Shown here piece after piece: positions 17,528-26,703 of a DNA stretch of 64,000 bases. Positions within the stretch are counted from its first letter, which is position 1; the number at the start of each line of letters is the position of its first letter. Location of the stretch: positions 55,778-119,777 of the forward strand of contig JAZAFR010000033.1 of NCBI GenBank assembly GCA_036121365.1. Direction: 5' to 3'. The position numbers and the translations under genes are program-made. Under the pieces are notes generated by a model. That model was not told where the DNA came from, did not search any database, and saw nothing but the letters and a program-made list of their open reading frames with translations. Origin of the DNA: UBA7916 sp036121365 (lineage in GTDB: Bacteria; Pseudomonadota; Gammaproteobacteria; Comchoanobacterales; Comchoanobacteraceae).

Positions 17528-18583
17528 TTAAAGAGCCTTTACAGGTGTTTTTCTAGTAGACAGATGGTTTTTTGCAATTTTAAACAGACTTTGGTTGAGG
17601 ATAAGTTTTTTAATGGCAGAAGGAATGCCGATTGTCAGCGCTTGTTTTTCGTCAAGCCATTTACCGGTAGGCAATTGATTCTCTGGGCGTGTCAAGACAA
17701 TGAGAGGATGAATGGTCATTTCAATGTGGGTTAAAATGTGTTTATAGTGGGGTAGTCTAATGACAGAATGATTGTTTTCTATACTTGAAAGTAATTTTTG
17801 TATAGGAGGGCACCAAAGTTTGGGCCAAATGCCTGTTTCATCTCTTTGCTGCATCAAAAGCTTTCCTTTATGGAAGTAACAGAGACAGTATAGGTCTTGC
17901 TTGCGTTTTTTGTTTTTTGGTTTTTTCACGGGGATTTGAGTTTGTATGTTTTTTTGATAGGCCATACATGAATCTTGTAGGGGGCAAGACGGACATTGTG
18001 GTTTTTTATGACAAATGGTTGCTCCTAGATCCATGATTCCTTGGGTGTATATGCGACAGTTTTGTTGAGGCATTGCTTGTGAAGCAAGGTGCCAAAGGTG
18101 TTTGATGGTATCTGCTTTATCTACGGCTTCTTGGATTCCATAATATCGAGAGAGGACTCTTTTTACGTTGCCATCCAGTATGGGGTATTGTGCGTCATGA
18201 CAGATGCTTAAAATGGCATGAGCAGTTGATTTGCCAATGCCAGGAAGCTGGATAAGGCTTTCTGGTGTTTTTGGGAAGATAGATTGGTATTCGTTGTGGA
18301 CTATTTGGCTGGTTTTATGAAGGTTTCTTGCACGTTGATAGTATCCAAGACCGGCCCAGTGTTCAATCACGGTTGCTTCATGAGCTTTGGCAAGCGAGTC
18401 AACAGTAGGAAAAGTATGCATGAACCGGTTATAATATGGGATTGCTGTAGAAACTTGTGTTTGTTGTAACATGATTTCCGATACCCAAACACGGTAGGGT
18501 GTAATATTTTGTTGCCACGGTAGATTGTTCCTACCAAACGATTGTTGCCAAGTGGTGATTTTTTTTCCAATACTGTCTGGCAT
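17528..18583 (-). CDS. mutY: A/G-specific adenine DNA glycosylase
   Basis: Removes adenine mispaired with 8-oxoguanine or G, giving base-excision repair of oxidative damage. The catalytic Glu lies in SEIMLQQTQV (about residue 36). The helix-hairpin-helix is LPGIGKSTAHAI, and the catalytic Asp is in PILDGNVKRVL. The [4Fe-4S] ligands read C-x5-C-x2-C-x5-C (CHKKPQCPSCPLQDSC), one residue shorter in the first loop than the usual C-x6-C. The C-terminal MutT-like domain (about 230-345) that recognises 8-oxoG is present. At 351 residues the length is normal. It stands alone on the minus strand. Confidence 0.9.
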   Translation of the reverse strand: MPDSIGKKITTWQQSFGRNNLPWQQNITPYRVWVSEIMLQQTQVSTAIPYYNRFMHTFPTVDSLAKAHEATVIEHWAGLGYYQRARNLHKTSQIVHNEYQSIFPKTPESLIQLPGIGKSTAHAILSICHDAQYPILDGNVKRVLSRYYGIQEAVDKADTIKHLWHLASQAMPQQNCRIYTQGIMDLGATICHKKPQCPSCPLQDSCMAYQKNIQTQIPVKKPKNKKRKQDLYCLCYFHKGKLLMQQRDETGIWPKLWCPPIQKLLSSIENNHSVIRLPHYKHILTHIEMTIHPLIVLTRPENQLPTGKWLDEKQALTIGIPSAIKKLILNQSLFKIAKNHLSTRKTPVKAL

Positions 18584-18938
18584 GTTTGACTGAATGAGTG
18601 TGTAGAGACACTATAATCAATAAGGCATCAAAAATGCAACAAGCATACGTTTTAAAATGGCCAAATATATAGATCAGGGCAAGTAATGGGCAATGATATG
18701 ATGATTCTCGGTGCGTTGAATTGCCATTTACAAAACCATTTAACAGGGGCCATCGTGGTATTATTAATGCGGCATACATAACATAGTATATGTGCCAGTT
18801 AGGAGAAAGTTAAAAGACTTGTAGAGTGATGAAAGGATAAATTCAGGTAAATAAAGTCACAATTAAAGGGTCTTACGGAAAAAATATCATTTAAAAATGG
18901 TTGAGTCAGGTGTGATACGAGTTGATGAATGAAGAAGT

Positions 18939-19046
18939 ATGGGTACAGGCGTCATAGTTCTTAAAAATGATCGGGATCCGCTTATCACATTAAAAAAGGC
19001 ACATGATGGTTCTAACAATAGTAAGTTGGGGTGGGGTTATGAGTAG
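18939..19046 (+). pseudogene. Possible decayed Nudix hydrolase N-terminal fragment
   Basis: A 35-codon open stretch begins MGTGVIVLKNDRDPLITLKK, which resembles the first strand region of small Nudix hydrolases (GVGVIVLKDGRVLLGKRK) and continues to a Trp-Gly-containing end. The frame then stops at a TAG, and no Nudix box follows. Its end overlaps the 3' end of the LuxR-type gene on the other strand. The similarity is short and may be chance. Confidence 0.25.
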
Positions 19047-19485
19047 TGGTAGGACGAGAGGGAAGATGAAAGATTTTAATTAAGTCCAGGAGTTCATCAT
19101 GGATGTTTTCATATTGATCAAATCGATGGTTTTGCAACAACTGCAGGATTTCAGATTTGGTTCTCATGCCTGTTTTAGTCTTGATATTCTTCAGATAAAA
19201 TTCCACTGTACGCGCAGAGAGGTTGAGCAAAGTCCCTGTGGACTTGATGGTCTGATTTTGTTGCAGGCAGAAAATACATTCTGCCTCACGTTCAGTGAGG
19301 TATAGACGGTCGTAAGGCGGGGGAAGGGGATAGGTTATTTTTTGTCGTTTTGGAGGCTTTGGTGAGCAGTCGTTGTCAAGTTTCTCTGTAAAGATATCGG
19401 TTTCTTGTAAATTTGAGTAGCGACATCTGAACCCTTTTTGTTCATAGGAAGCCACCTCGTCAATGATAATTTGCCAATAGTGCAT
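19012..19485 (-). CDS. LuxR-type helix-turn-helix protein
   Basis: A putative DNA-binding transcription regulator. The C-terminal half carries a GerE/LuxR helix-turn-helix: LTEREAECIFCLQQ, then LSARTVEFYLKNIKTKTG with following KSEILQLL. The N-terminal part (about 75 residues) is short and matches no receiver or autoinducer-binding domain that I recognise. I chose ATG 19485, since the upstream extension from a TTG is AT-rich and unconvincing. No clear Shine-Dalgarno supports either start. Comparable LuxR-like proteins are common in Legionellales, but the target genes here are unknown. Confidence 0.65.
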   Translation of the reverse strand: MHYWQIIIDEVASYEQKGFRCRYSNLQETDIFTEKLDNDCSPKPPKRQKITYPLPPPYDRLYLTEREAECIFCLQQNQTIKSTGTLLNLSARTVEFYLKNIKTKTGMRTKSEILQLLQNHRFDQYENIHDELLDLIKIFHLPSRPTTTHNPTPTYYC

Positions 19486-19905
19486 AATGAAAAAATGTTT
19501 GGTGTCATGTAATATTAATTTAATATTGAGAATATACAATACAGTAAAAAATATAATACACAATAAATATTAAATATACTGCTTAATAAAAAGTTTTAAT
19601 GGGTGTTGTATTGAGATATATCATTATCAATAGGCGTTGTTTTATCCTGGCTGTGTACATTAAAAAAAATACAATAACTTGATGGGGTGCATGAGATGGT
19701 TTTTAGTCAAGAAAAATTAAAGCATTCAATGAGAAATTAAAGTTTTTAAACCAATATTAATATTGTTTTGAGGGCAGAGAGATTTTTTCAGTAGTCAGAC
19801 AAGTCGTTATTTATTTATAATGTGTACAAAATAAAATGAGAGTGAGTTGTCTTTATTGAGTAGAAGGCTATAATCATAGCACTGAGTCTAAATAATGAGG
19901 TTAGT
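19486..19905. other. AT-rich intergenic region
   Basis: About 420 bases upstream of both the LuxR-type gene and the divergent membrane-protein gene. Apart from the promoter at 19847-19874 I see no gene, repeat or terminator. Confidence 0.4.
19847..19874 (+). promoter_or_regulatory. Sigma-70 promoter for the membrane-protein gene
   Basis: TTGTCT (19847-19852), a 16-base spacer and a consensus TATAAT (19869-19874) lie 31 bases before ATG 19906. Confidence 0.6.
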
Positions 19906-20748
19906 ATGAAGGATTTTGTGGCGCACGCAGTGATTTTTGGAGCAGTGGTATATATTGTATATCCCAGTGCCATGGCAATATATAGTGCTGTTGTGTGTTT
20001 TTCTTTTGCCCAAAGTTTGTGTTTTTGGCTTCAGGGGCAGAAAAAAGGCTGGCGCAGAGAAAATGGCTTGAAAAATCCTTTTAGCTTTAATAGTTTTTTG
20101 GTGTTATGGCTAAGTAGAGGGAGGCTTTTCATCTCAAGGAGCCAAGGGGATGGGATTTCCAGTGCAAATATGAGCAGAGATGCCCAGTCACATTTAATAA
20201 AGTCCGTGTTCTTTGGAGTTCTGGTTAATATCGGCATTGCCAAATTATTACTACAGTGCGCAATATATTGGCCTCATAGTACAGTGATATTCACATGGTA
20301 CGCCAGTATGCAGTTGGCTTGTGCTTTGATCTCCATGGCCCCTCTGCCTGGTAGTCCTGGTTTTGCTTTAATTTCACCTCAGCTACCAAGTCGTATGGTT
20401 GATTTCCTGCAGCAAGAATTTTGTCAGTTGGCGTTATGTGTGTTCTGTGCATTATTGAGTCATCAAGTGCCATTGATTGGGATCGCAAATACTGCAGCTA
20501 CTACACTGGGTGTGATCAGTTTTCCTATGATGTATTCAGCTTTGGGATTGGGGGGCTTGGTCTTGTTAGAGGGTGTTCCGGAGTTGAGGTTAAGTAAAAG
20601 GCTTGATGTAGACATGGGAAAGTATATGCCATTTGACTCTGGGTATTTCTCGAAGAGTAAAAAACAAAAGTCGGAGAGTAGAGAGAAAGTTGATAGGCCT
20701 TCTATAAAAGATCGTATTGTGCAGATGATGCCCAGAGTGTTCAGATAA
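19906..20748 (+). CDS. Polytopic membrane protein, unknown function
   Basis: A 280-residue protein with about five membrane segments and a basic, hydrophilic C-terminal tail (about 235-280, rich in Lys, Ser and Arg). The segment ACALISMAPLPGSPGFALI loosely resembles the 'NLLPIPPLDGGRIL' loop of site-2 protease-like (M50) proteins. However, the HExxH zinc motif is absent and the DG pair is replaced, so no protease activity can be claimed. GAGG precedes the ATG, and a consensus promoter lies upstream. Confidence 0.6.
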   Translation: MKDFVAHAVIFGAVVYIVYPSAMAIYSAVVCFSFAQSLCFWLQGQKKGWRRENGLKNPFSFNSFLVLWLSRGRLFISRSQGDGISSANMSRDAQSHLIKSVFFGVLVNIGIAKLLLQCAIYWPHSTVIFTWYASMQLACALISMAPLPGSPGFALISPQLPSRMVDFLQQEFCQLALCVFCALLSHQVPLIGIANTAATTLGVISFPMMYSALGLGGLVLLEGVPELRLSKRLDVDMGKYMPFDSGYFSKSKKQKSESREKVDRPSIKDRIVQMMPRVFR

Positions 20749-20888
20749 TAGTGCTTACCAAGAAAGCAATGGTTAAAATGCCAAAGGAAGCTTGATGAAC
20801 TCAGCATGAGTAAATATCAAAAAAATAAAACAAAACCACAGAAGTATACTACAAAAATGATATCAGAAACTCAGAAAGGAAAGGTGTT

Positions 20889-22571
20889 ATGATAGATTCG
20901 GTATCTAAAGAATGTGCAAAGAGAAAAATAAGCAGTCTTATCATTACCAGTAAGGGGGGTGGAGGACACATCACTTTTTTTAATAAGGTCAGTGAAATTC
21001 TGCGGACTAGAGATGGAGAAGGATCAGTCAAGACAGTACAGTATGTAGACTTATTGCCCCGAGCAGGATGGTTAGAAATAATGAGAGGGATTTTTACTCG
21101 AGGGCCAGTAGAAATGATAAGTTGGTTTGTTGGGAAAAGTAAAATAGAAAGAGGAATAGAAGATTTTAATAGTGCCATCAAGGAGGGCGATAGCCAGAAA
21201 ATAGAAGGGCTTGTTATGGATCAGCCTTTGCTTGATGGCATTAAAAACGCAAATGTTCAGTCTTCCGTTACAAAGTTGCTTGAAGAGCATGGGCATATAA
21301 AAGAAGTTCACGTTACTGAAGTCAATGGGATACTGGGTATACTCCGTGCCATAGAAAGAGAGAATTATTCAAGAGAGCAATTGGCGAAGAAGATAAAAGG
21401 AAAAGAAGAGTTGACTAAAAAAGAATATTAAAGGATACAAGAGTTATTAGGAGATAAGCTTGGTGCAGAGTGTGTGAAGATGATTGATCAGGGGAGGGGG
21501 CAGGATATCCAAATAGACCCTATCAAAGTTCACATTCACATAACAGACCTATTGAGTTATCGAAATGGTTATATGGAAGGAATTACACAAGCCATGTTGT
21601 ATATTGATCAAAAATATAACACAGAGGAGAAGGGTTTTTTTAAGACGATATTTGATCTGGTCCAGAGTATTTATTTCAAAATTTGCGAAAGTATTTTTGG
21701 GTATGTCAGCGATAATAAATGCGACACCCCAACAAAGGTAAGTATTGAGTTCCCTGCAGTGGAAGTCGAAGATGGGTTGAAAGGCATCTTAACAAGTATA
21801 ATAAATGAGCCATTGACAAAAGAAGAAATCGAAGTAGGATATATGCCTCAAGGAGCATGCAAGGACTCAATTCATCAAAAGGCTCTATAAAAAGAGCCAT
21901 TAAAAGTGGGTGTGCTGATGTCTCAAAAACAAAAAGAAAAAAAGGATCAGTGGTTTTATAATGACACCCAAGCCCATAAAAAAATTACCGGTCAGTGATG
22001 CATTCAAATTCAATAAAGAAATAAAACTACCAAAAGGACTTCAAATGGATAAAGGAAAAAACACAGTCATAACTTTGGGTAGTCAGGGTAAGTTAAAAGA
22101 TATTTTTCACTTAATCAATGAATCTATGTCGGCACAGACAATCACCGTTCTGGCTGCAAGGGGTTACGAAAAGACTGTTCAAGAAATTAAGAGAAAGTAC
22201 GGAGACAGTGGAAATGGAAGAAAGTTAGATTTGGGAGCGCTTGCAAAAGTAAAAAGTCGGGATTGCAGTTTGTGTTGAACAGGAAGGAGGGAGGGAGCAC
22301 GATAGTCAATATTTTGCCTATGATAAAGCCAGAGCTAATGGCAGTTTTGTATAAAAAAGCAGACTTGATTCAGGCCAAAGCGGGAGGGGTCAGTGTTATG
22401 GAGTTGTTTGCCATTTCAGAGAATGCCACTCGGAATGGAAAGAAAGCGCCTGAGGTGAAATTTAAAACAGGAGGCTGTCCAAAATGGGAAAAACTCAATG
22501 CAGAAGTATATATGAGGGCCCATAAGAGCAGAAAAAAATCTGGAAAGTGTCGGACAATGCAAAGATCGTAA
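20889..22571 (+). pseudogene. Fragmented GT28-like (MurG/MGDG synthase-like) glycosyltransferase gene
   Basis: Four consecutive plus-strand pieces read like one glycosyltransferase of about 550 residues. The N-terminal piece has the nucleotide-sugar enzyme motif LIITSKGGGGH. A later piece has VITLGSQGKL, and the last has ILPMIKPELMAVLYKKADLIQAKAGGVSVMEL, which resembles the C-terminal UDP-sugar site of MurG/MGDG synthases. Disruptions are an in-frame TAA at 21429-21431, a second stop at 21888-21890, a frame change near 21960-21990 and another near 22250. The start has a good Shine-Dalgarno (GGAAAGG). The whole looks like a decaying gene; shortened products are possible. Confidence 0.65.
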
Positions 22572-22703
22572 TAGGTATGTTTACGTAAAATGTATTTTTG
22601 TGGTTCGCTCGGGAGGTTGCAGAAGGGCTTTTTAAGCAGTTGCTAAGTATGATCCCAAACTTTAGCTATACAGAATCACCAGTGAGCTCAGAAGGTCTTA
22701 CCG

Positions 22704-23462
22704 TCAGCGGCAAGCACTCAATGAAGATAAGAAAGCCCTTGAGGTAGGGGTTGTTGCGTGAACATAGGCAACTGCAATCGGCATATTGAAAAATGGACAA
22801 ACAATCAAAAACATTAGCACCGAGCCCCATGTCGATGGAATTATTAAAACAGGAACATAGAAGATCATACTGAGTAGGAGCAAGAAAACTATTTTCCAGT
22901 AACCCAATTGTCTAATGGTGCGCATAGATTGAAAAGCCGACTTTAACGGTGATTGGTCAGAGTCAATTAAGTGAAGGGAAGTAAAGATTAATCTAGGAGC
23001 AAGGTACAGAAATACAAACAGTGTCCAAAAAAGAGAGAATACATACAATACTCCAGCAATAAGTTGAACTGATGGGCTAGCTGTGTCAAATAGCAGGAGA
23101 GGTGCAAACATGAATAGTGGTCCAAATAAAAAAATTGCGATACAAAGAATATAAAAAAGGGCCATCCTGAGCCAAATTTTCCTCCCGAAACCAAAGCTCA
23201 GCGCTTTGAGGAGAGTCATCGGCTGTTTTCTAACAACAGAAAGTGTGAGCCTAAGGTAGCCAATCTGGAAAGCAGGAAAGATGCCAAGTAAAAATATCAC
23301 TAGATAAACTGTGAAGGCAAAAAAAGAGGGGAGGCTTTCAAGAATTGACAGGGCCGTTGCAGGTAAAAAATAAGTAAGCAGTGCAAATGGAAGAAGTGAC
23401 CAATAATGGGTCTTCGTGAGAGAAACAGCATCAGTGAAATATGAATACAATGAGCGAAACAT
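22704..23462 (-). CDS. Polytopic inner-membrane protein, unknown function
   Basis: A 252-residue protein with about six hydrophobic segments (for example LLPFALLTYFLPATALSI, LYVFSLFWTLFVFLYLAPRL, IVFLLLLSMIFYVPVLII). The layout, with a conserved-looking RLIFTSLHLIDSD stretch followed by two more helices, resembles uncharacterised bacterial YciC/DUF975-like membrane proteins. I cannot assign a family with confidence. It is convergent with the decaying glycosyltransferase gene and divergent from the 6S RNA gene. No good Shine-Dalgarno precedes the ATG. Confidence 0.6.
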   Translation of the reverse strand: MFRSLYSYFTDAVSLTKTHYWSLLPFALLTYFLPATALSILESLPSFFAFTVYLVIFLLGIFPAFQIGYLRLTLSVVRKQPMTLLKALSFGFGRKIWLRMALFYILCIAIFLFGPLFMFAPLLLFDTASPSVQLIAGVLYVFSLFWTLFVFLYLAPRLIFTSLHLIDSDQSPLKSAFQSMRTIRQLGYWKIVFLLLLSMIFYVPVLIIPSTWGSVLMFLIVCPFFNMPIAVAYVHATTPTSRAFLSSLSACR

Positions 23463-23606
23463 GTGTTTAGAAGCTTATTATGTGTAGTTAAGGTATAGCA
23501 TTAAGGGCTTCGGTGTCAAGATGAAAGTCAGATTAAAAAAGGAAAGTGTTTTGATTGTGGGCGATAATAAAAATATAAAAAAATGGCACAAACTTAAAAA
23601 GTGTAC

Positions 23607-23612
23607 TATAAT
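23607..23612 (+). promoter_or_regulatory. -10 box of the 6S RNA gene
   Basis: A perfect TATAAT lies seven bases before the start of the terminal stem of the 6S RNA. The -35 region (TGGCAC-like at 23584-23589 with a 17-base spacer) is weak. Confidence 0.6.
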
Positions 23613-23618
23613 ACAAAA

Positions 23619-23783
23619 TGTCTGGGATGAATGTTGAGATTTCTTTTGGATCTATACAAATCGCAATGGGACGGTGTTTACCTTGACTGTTGAGTAAGCC
23701 TGCCATGAGTAGGGAACCTGATGTCGATTATGCTGCCCAAAATGAACCAAAGGGTTCAAGCGAAATCAGCATTATCCTAGACA
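23619..23783 (+). ncRNA. ssrS: 6S RNA
   Basis: 6S RNA binds the sigma-70 RNA polymerase holoenzyme by mimicking an open promoter and tunes transcription in stationary phase. The 3' half contains TGAACCAAAGGGTTCAAGCG, almost identical to the E. coli 6S segment TGAACCAAGGGTTCAAGGG. The ends form a long closing stem: TGTCTGGGATGAATGTTGA (23619-23637) pairs with TCAGCATTATCCTAGACA (23766-23783), with a few G-U pairs or bulges. The length of about 165 bases is in the 6S range. Position directly upstream of fau (ygfA) is the classic gammaproteobacterial arrangement. Confidence 0.85.
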
Positions 23784-23928
23784 TTTTTATTAGATGGTTT
23801 TCATGTTTTCTTTATAGCAATTATGTCCATGAATCTAGAGGAGATTAAAGAGCTGTATTGACTCTTTTACAGGGTGCAGCATCGATATTCGAGCGGGCTA
23901 TGTTATATTTTTTTGATGGAGATTGCAG

Positions 23929-24486
23929 ATGTCAGATAAAAAGAAAAGGCTCAGATTGGCAATGCAAAAAAAGCAAAGAGAGCTGACTGAGCAGCAAAAA
24001 GAGCAAGCAGGTCAAGATTTGGTTGAGCGTATCGCCTGTATGGATTTTTGGAAAAAAAGTCAGAATATCGGGTGTTATATCGCGCACAAAAATGAGCTAA
24101 GAACGCAAAAACTAATGGATCTGGCGTGGAGTCAGGGTAAGTGTGTGTATGTGCCTGTGGTGGAAAAAAGCAGTCGTGCAATGCGATTTGTGAGGTATCA
24201 AGAGTCAGATGAGTTAGAGAAAGGAGCGTATGGGATTGAGCAACCACGAGGGGCTGATGATGGCGAGGACGGTTCGATGGAGTGTGATTGCTTTATAGTA
24301 CCTGCATGTGGCCTTGATGAAAAGGGCTATCGTTTGGGAATGGGGAAAGGGTATTACGATGATTTTTTAAAAAAGCATGGGCGTATTGCATGTGCATTTG
24401 TGGCAGTTGCCTACCGCTGTAATAGAGTCATCAGTATCGGTCCTGAGTCGCATGATATGCCATGTGCAATCAAAATATGGGTATGA
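23929..24486 (+). CDS. fau: 5-formyltetrahydrofolate cyclo-ligase
   Basis: Converts 5-formyl-THF to 5,10-methenyl-THF with ATP, returning stored folate to one-carbon metabolism; in E. coli it (YgfA) is also linked to persistence. The family signature is RLGMGKGYYDDFL, preceded by DCFIVPACGLDEKGY, with an N-terminal basic helix (KKRLRLAMQKKQREL) that contacts ATP and substrate. I chose ATG 23929, since GGAG lies seven bases upstream; a TTG at 23923 is unlikely. Co-transcription with the upstream 6S RNA is known for this locus in E. coli. It is convergent with dut. Confidence 0.93.
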   Translation: MSDKKKRLRLAMQKKQRELTEQQKEQAGQDLVERIACMDFWKKSQNIGCYIAHKNELRTQKLMDLAWSQGKCVYVPVVEKSSRAMRFVRYQESDELEKGAYGIEQPRGADDGEDGSMECDCFIVPACGLDEKGYRLGMGKGYYDDFLKKHGRIACAFVAVAYRCNRVISIGPESHDMPCAIKIWV

Positions 24487-24521
24487 AAGGTACAAATGAA
24501 AATGGTTGTTTATGGGGGCGG

Positions 24522-24995
24522 TTATTGCCCGGTGCTACCGAAGCCACCTTCACCTCGTTCTGAGGAGTTTTCGTCAAAGGCATCAACAACACAGAGTGCT
24601 GGTTTGACAATGGGTATGAAAATAAGTTGAGCAATGCGATCACCTGGGGCAATTGGGTAGTCGTCACAGGAGCGATTGAGACAGGAAATCATGAGAGGGC
24701 CTTGATAGTCAGCATCGATAAGGCCTGTGCCATTGCCAAGAACAATACCGTGCTTGTGGCCAAGTCCTGATCTGGGTAGTATTTTTGCACAGTAGTGGTT
24801 GTGGTTGATAAAGATTGAAATGCCAGTAGGGATAAGGATACACTCTTTTGGTTTAATGACGGTTGTTTCTTCAATGCAAGCAAGCAAATCCATTGCAGCA
24901 GATCCAGGGGTCTGATATTGAGGTAGTGGCCAAGAAGAGCCGAGTCGTTTGTCGAGAATTTTAACTTGTATGCTGTTAAGAGTTTGTTCTGTCAT
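24522..24995 (-). CDS. dut: Deoxyuridine 5'-triphosphate nucleotidohydrolase (dUTPase)
   Basis: Hydrolyses dUTP to dUMP and PPi, keeping uracil out of DNA and feeding dTMP synthesis. All five trimeric dUTPase motifs are present: PGSAAMDLLA (I), PRSGLG (II), GLIDADYQG (III, catalytic Asp), GDRIAQLIF (IV) and the C-terminal RGEGGFGSTG (V). At 157 residues the length is typical. The start overlaps the stop of the upstream L,D-transpeptidase gene by four bases, so the two are translationally coupled. The window also encodes Ung, the partner defence against uracil. Confidence 0.95.
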   Translation of the reverse strand: MTEQTLNSIQVKILDKRLGSSWPLPQYQTPGSAAMDLLACIEETTVIKPKECILIPTGISIFINHNHYCAKILPRSGLGHKHGIVLGNGTGLIDADYQGPLMISCLNRSCDDYPIAPGDRIAQLIFIPIVKPALCVVDAFDENSSERGEGGFGSTGQ

Positions 24996-25939
24996 GAAGG
25001 AACTATTGCCACCGGATAACCAACAGGATTTTGAAGCATATTAGTCAGATTGTCAAGTTTATTTTTTGTTAGGTCGTAATCAGTCTCAACGTGGGCGTAC
25101 TGTTGGATACGGGAAATTTGAGATTGGATGTCTTCTGAATCATTGGCTTGGTCTTGTGCTTTGGATGTGTCGTAAAGTGTTGGGTATCTTTCAAGATAGA
25201 GGGTTTGAGAGGTGAGGGCATATTTGAATGGTATATTCACAATTTCAACAGGAGTTTTCACAGAAATCATATTGTAGAGTATGGCGATATGCTCAGGGTA
25301 TAAGTTTACGCAGCCAGAAGTGTTTCTAGTGCCTATCAGGTCTGGGTTGTGAGTAGAGTGGATAAGGTAGCTATGCGCAGATAGGTGAATGGCATATTTT
25401 CCAAGTGGGTTTTTAGGTCCGTATGGCATAGTGGTGGGGTGATCCATGAATCCATTTCTGTGTGCTTCAGCAAGAACACCGGGCGGGACATTCCAGGTGG
25501 GCTTGTAGCGTTTTTGTGTGATGTGCATTTTTCCTGTGGGCGTAGGGAAATCAAGTCTGCCAACACCTACTGGGAAGGTGTAGAGAGTATTGGTACTTGA
25601 TTGGTAGTAGAATAATCGTTTTTCTGCGGTATTAATTAGGATGGTATTGGGTTTGATTTTCTTAGGTAGAATGATTTTATTTGGGATATATACAACCAGG
25701 CCTGGTTTTAAGTCCTCATCTGAGGAAAGGTGAGGGTTGGCGTCCAGTAATGCGTCATAACCAGTATTATACTGTCTTGCAAGGTCATGGAGGCTGTTGC
25801 AGTTTTTGTCAACAACGGCAAACTCTAGGTTTCCAATCATCTTACCTTTTCCGTTGTAATTGTAAGTTCGTGCTTGGCAAGATAGGCAGGCAATTGTTGT
25901 GATAATAAAGAGAGTAATCATGTTTTTAAGTGTTTTCAT
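24992..25939 (-). CDS. L,D-transpeptidase with LysM domain (ErfK/YbiS/YkuD family)
   Basis: A periplasmic enzyme that forms L,D cross-links in peptidoglycan or links it to proteins. A signal peptide (residues about 1-24, ending CLSCQA) is followed by a LysM peptidoglycan-binding motif (about 35-85) and a YkuD catalytic domain (about 95-235). The catalytic motif reads IHSTHNPDLIGTRNTSGCVN with the Cys nucleophile. The C-terminal 80 residues are extra. The Cys in LSCQ of the signal region could mark a lipoprotein, but the lipobox is imperfect. Start ATG 25939 was preferred to the GTG at 25951. Confidence 0.88.
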   Translation of the reverse strand: MKTLKNMITLFIITTIACLSCQARTYNYNGKGKMIGNLEFAVVDKNCNSLHDLARQYNTGYDALLDANPHLSSDEDLKPGLVVYIPNKIILPKKIKPNTILINTAEKRLFYYQSSTNTLYTFPVGVGRLDFPTPTGKMHITQKRYKPTWNVPPGVLAEAHRNGFMDHPTTMPYGPKNPLGKYAIHLSAHSYLIHSTHNPDLIGTRNTSGCVNLYPEHIAILYNMISVKTPVEIVNIPFKYALTSQTLYLERYPTLYDTSKAQDQANDSEDIQSQISRIQQYAHVETDYDLTKNKLDNLTNMLQNPVGYPVAIVPS

Positions 25940-26067
25940 ATTTGACGCCACGGTTAAAGTTCACGGCATGTATAGACAATAAAAGGCAATTTGTCAGAAA
26001 TTTATGGAAATATTTTTTTTTTAACGTATTATTTATAAATATGGTAAGTTGTTTTATGGGGGAGAAA

Positions 26068-26688
26068 GTGAGTAATCCGTATGTGCTGGTTGTATTTTCA
26101 AGTTTGACTGGGTCGGCAAAAAATTTAGCGCACAGCGTGGCTCGTGGCGTCAATATGTGTGAAGGAATAGAGGCAAAAATAAGAACAGTGCCATCTATTG
26201 AAGAGATTTTGTCGCATGAGGAAGAGGAAGTGCATGAGAGTCAAGGGGTCGCGTATGTCACTCGGGAAGAGCTTGAAGGATGTCATGGGCTAGCCATGGG
26301 ATCTCCAACCCATTTTGGAAATATGGCAAGTGGGTTGCAGTATTGGATGGAGCAAACAACATCATTGTGGTTTTCAGGAGGGTTGGTCAATAAGCCTGTC
26401 AGTGTTTTTTGTGCATCAGCAAGTTTGCATGGAGGTCAAGAAACAACTTTGATGAATATGATGACTCCATTATTGCATCATGGTATGATTATAGTTGGGG
26501 TCCCATACACGGTAGAGGGTCTCGCAAAGACACAGAGGGGAGGGACTCCGTACGGGGCGACTCATGTGTCAGGAGAGGGCGGTAAAGATGCTGAATTGAC
26601 TGACGATGAGCATGCAATTTGTATTGCTCAAGGGCGTAGGTTGGCGGAGGTCGCTTTATGTTTAGAGAAGATGGAATCGCTCAAGTAA
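26068..26688 (+). CDS. wrbA: NAD(P)H:quinone oxidoreductase, WrbA-like flavodoxin family
   Basis: A flavodoxin-fold enzyme that reduces quinones by two electrons, protecting against oxidative stress in the cytoplasm. The FMN phosphate loop is SSLTGSAKNLA. Further WrbA features are AMGSPTHFGNMAS, GGLVNKPVSVFCASASLHGGQETT and the segment RGGTPYGATHVSG. I placed the start at GTG 26068, where GGGGAG lies four bases upstream and the FMN strand follows directly; the upstream ATGs at 26041 and 26056 add hydrophobic sequence lacking in the family. It is divergent from the L,D-transpeptidase gene and followed by a cytochrome b561 gene. Confidence 0.87.
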   Translation: MSNPYVLVVFSSLTGSAKNLAHSVARGVNMCEGIEAKIRTVPSIEEILSHEEEEVHESQGVAYVTREELEGCHGLAMGSPTHFGNMASGLQYWMEQTTSLWFSGGLVNKPVSVFCASASLHGGQETTLMNMMTPLLHHGMIIVGVPYTVEGLAKTQRGGTPYGATHVSGEGGKDAELTDDEHAICIAQGRRLAEVALCLEKMESLK

Positions 26689-26703
26689 GTGGCTGGTCTT
26701 GAT

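Noticed and set aside
19906..20748. M50 site-2 protease
   Set aside because: The HExxH motif is missing and the LDG loop is not conserved; only general membrane-protein similarity remains.
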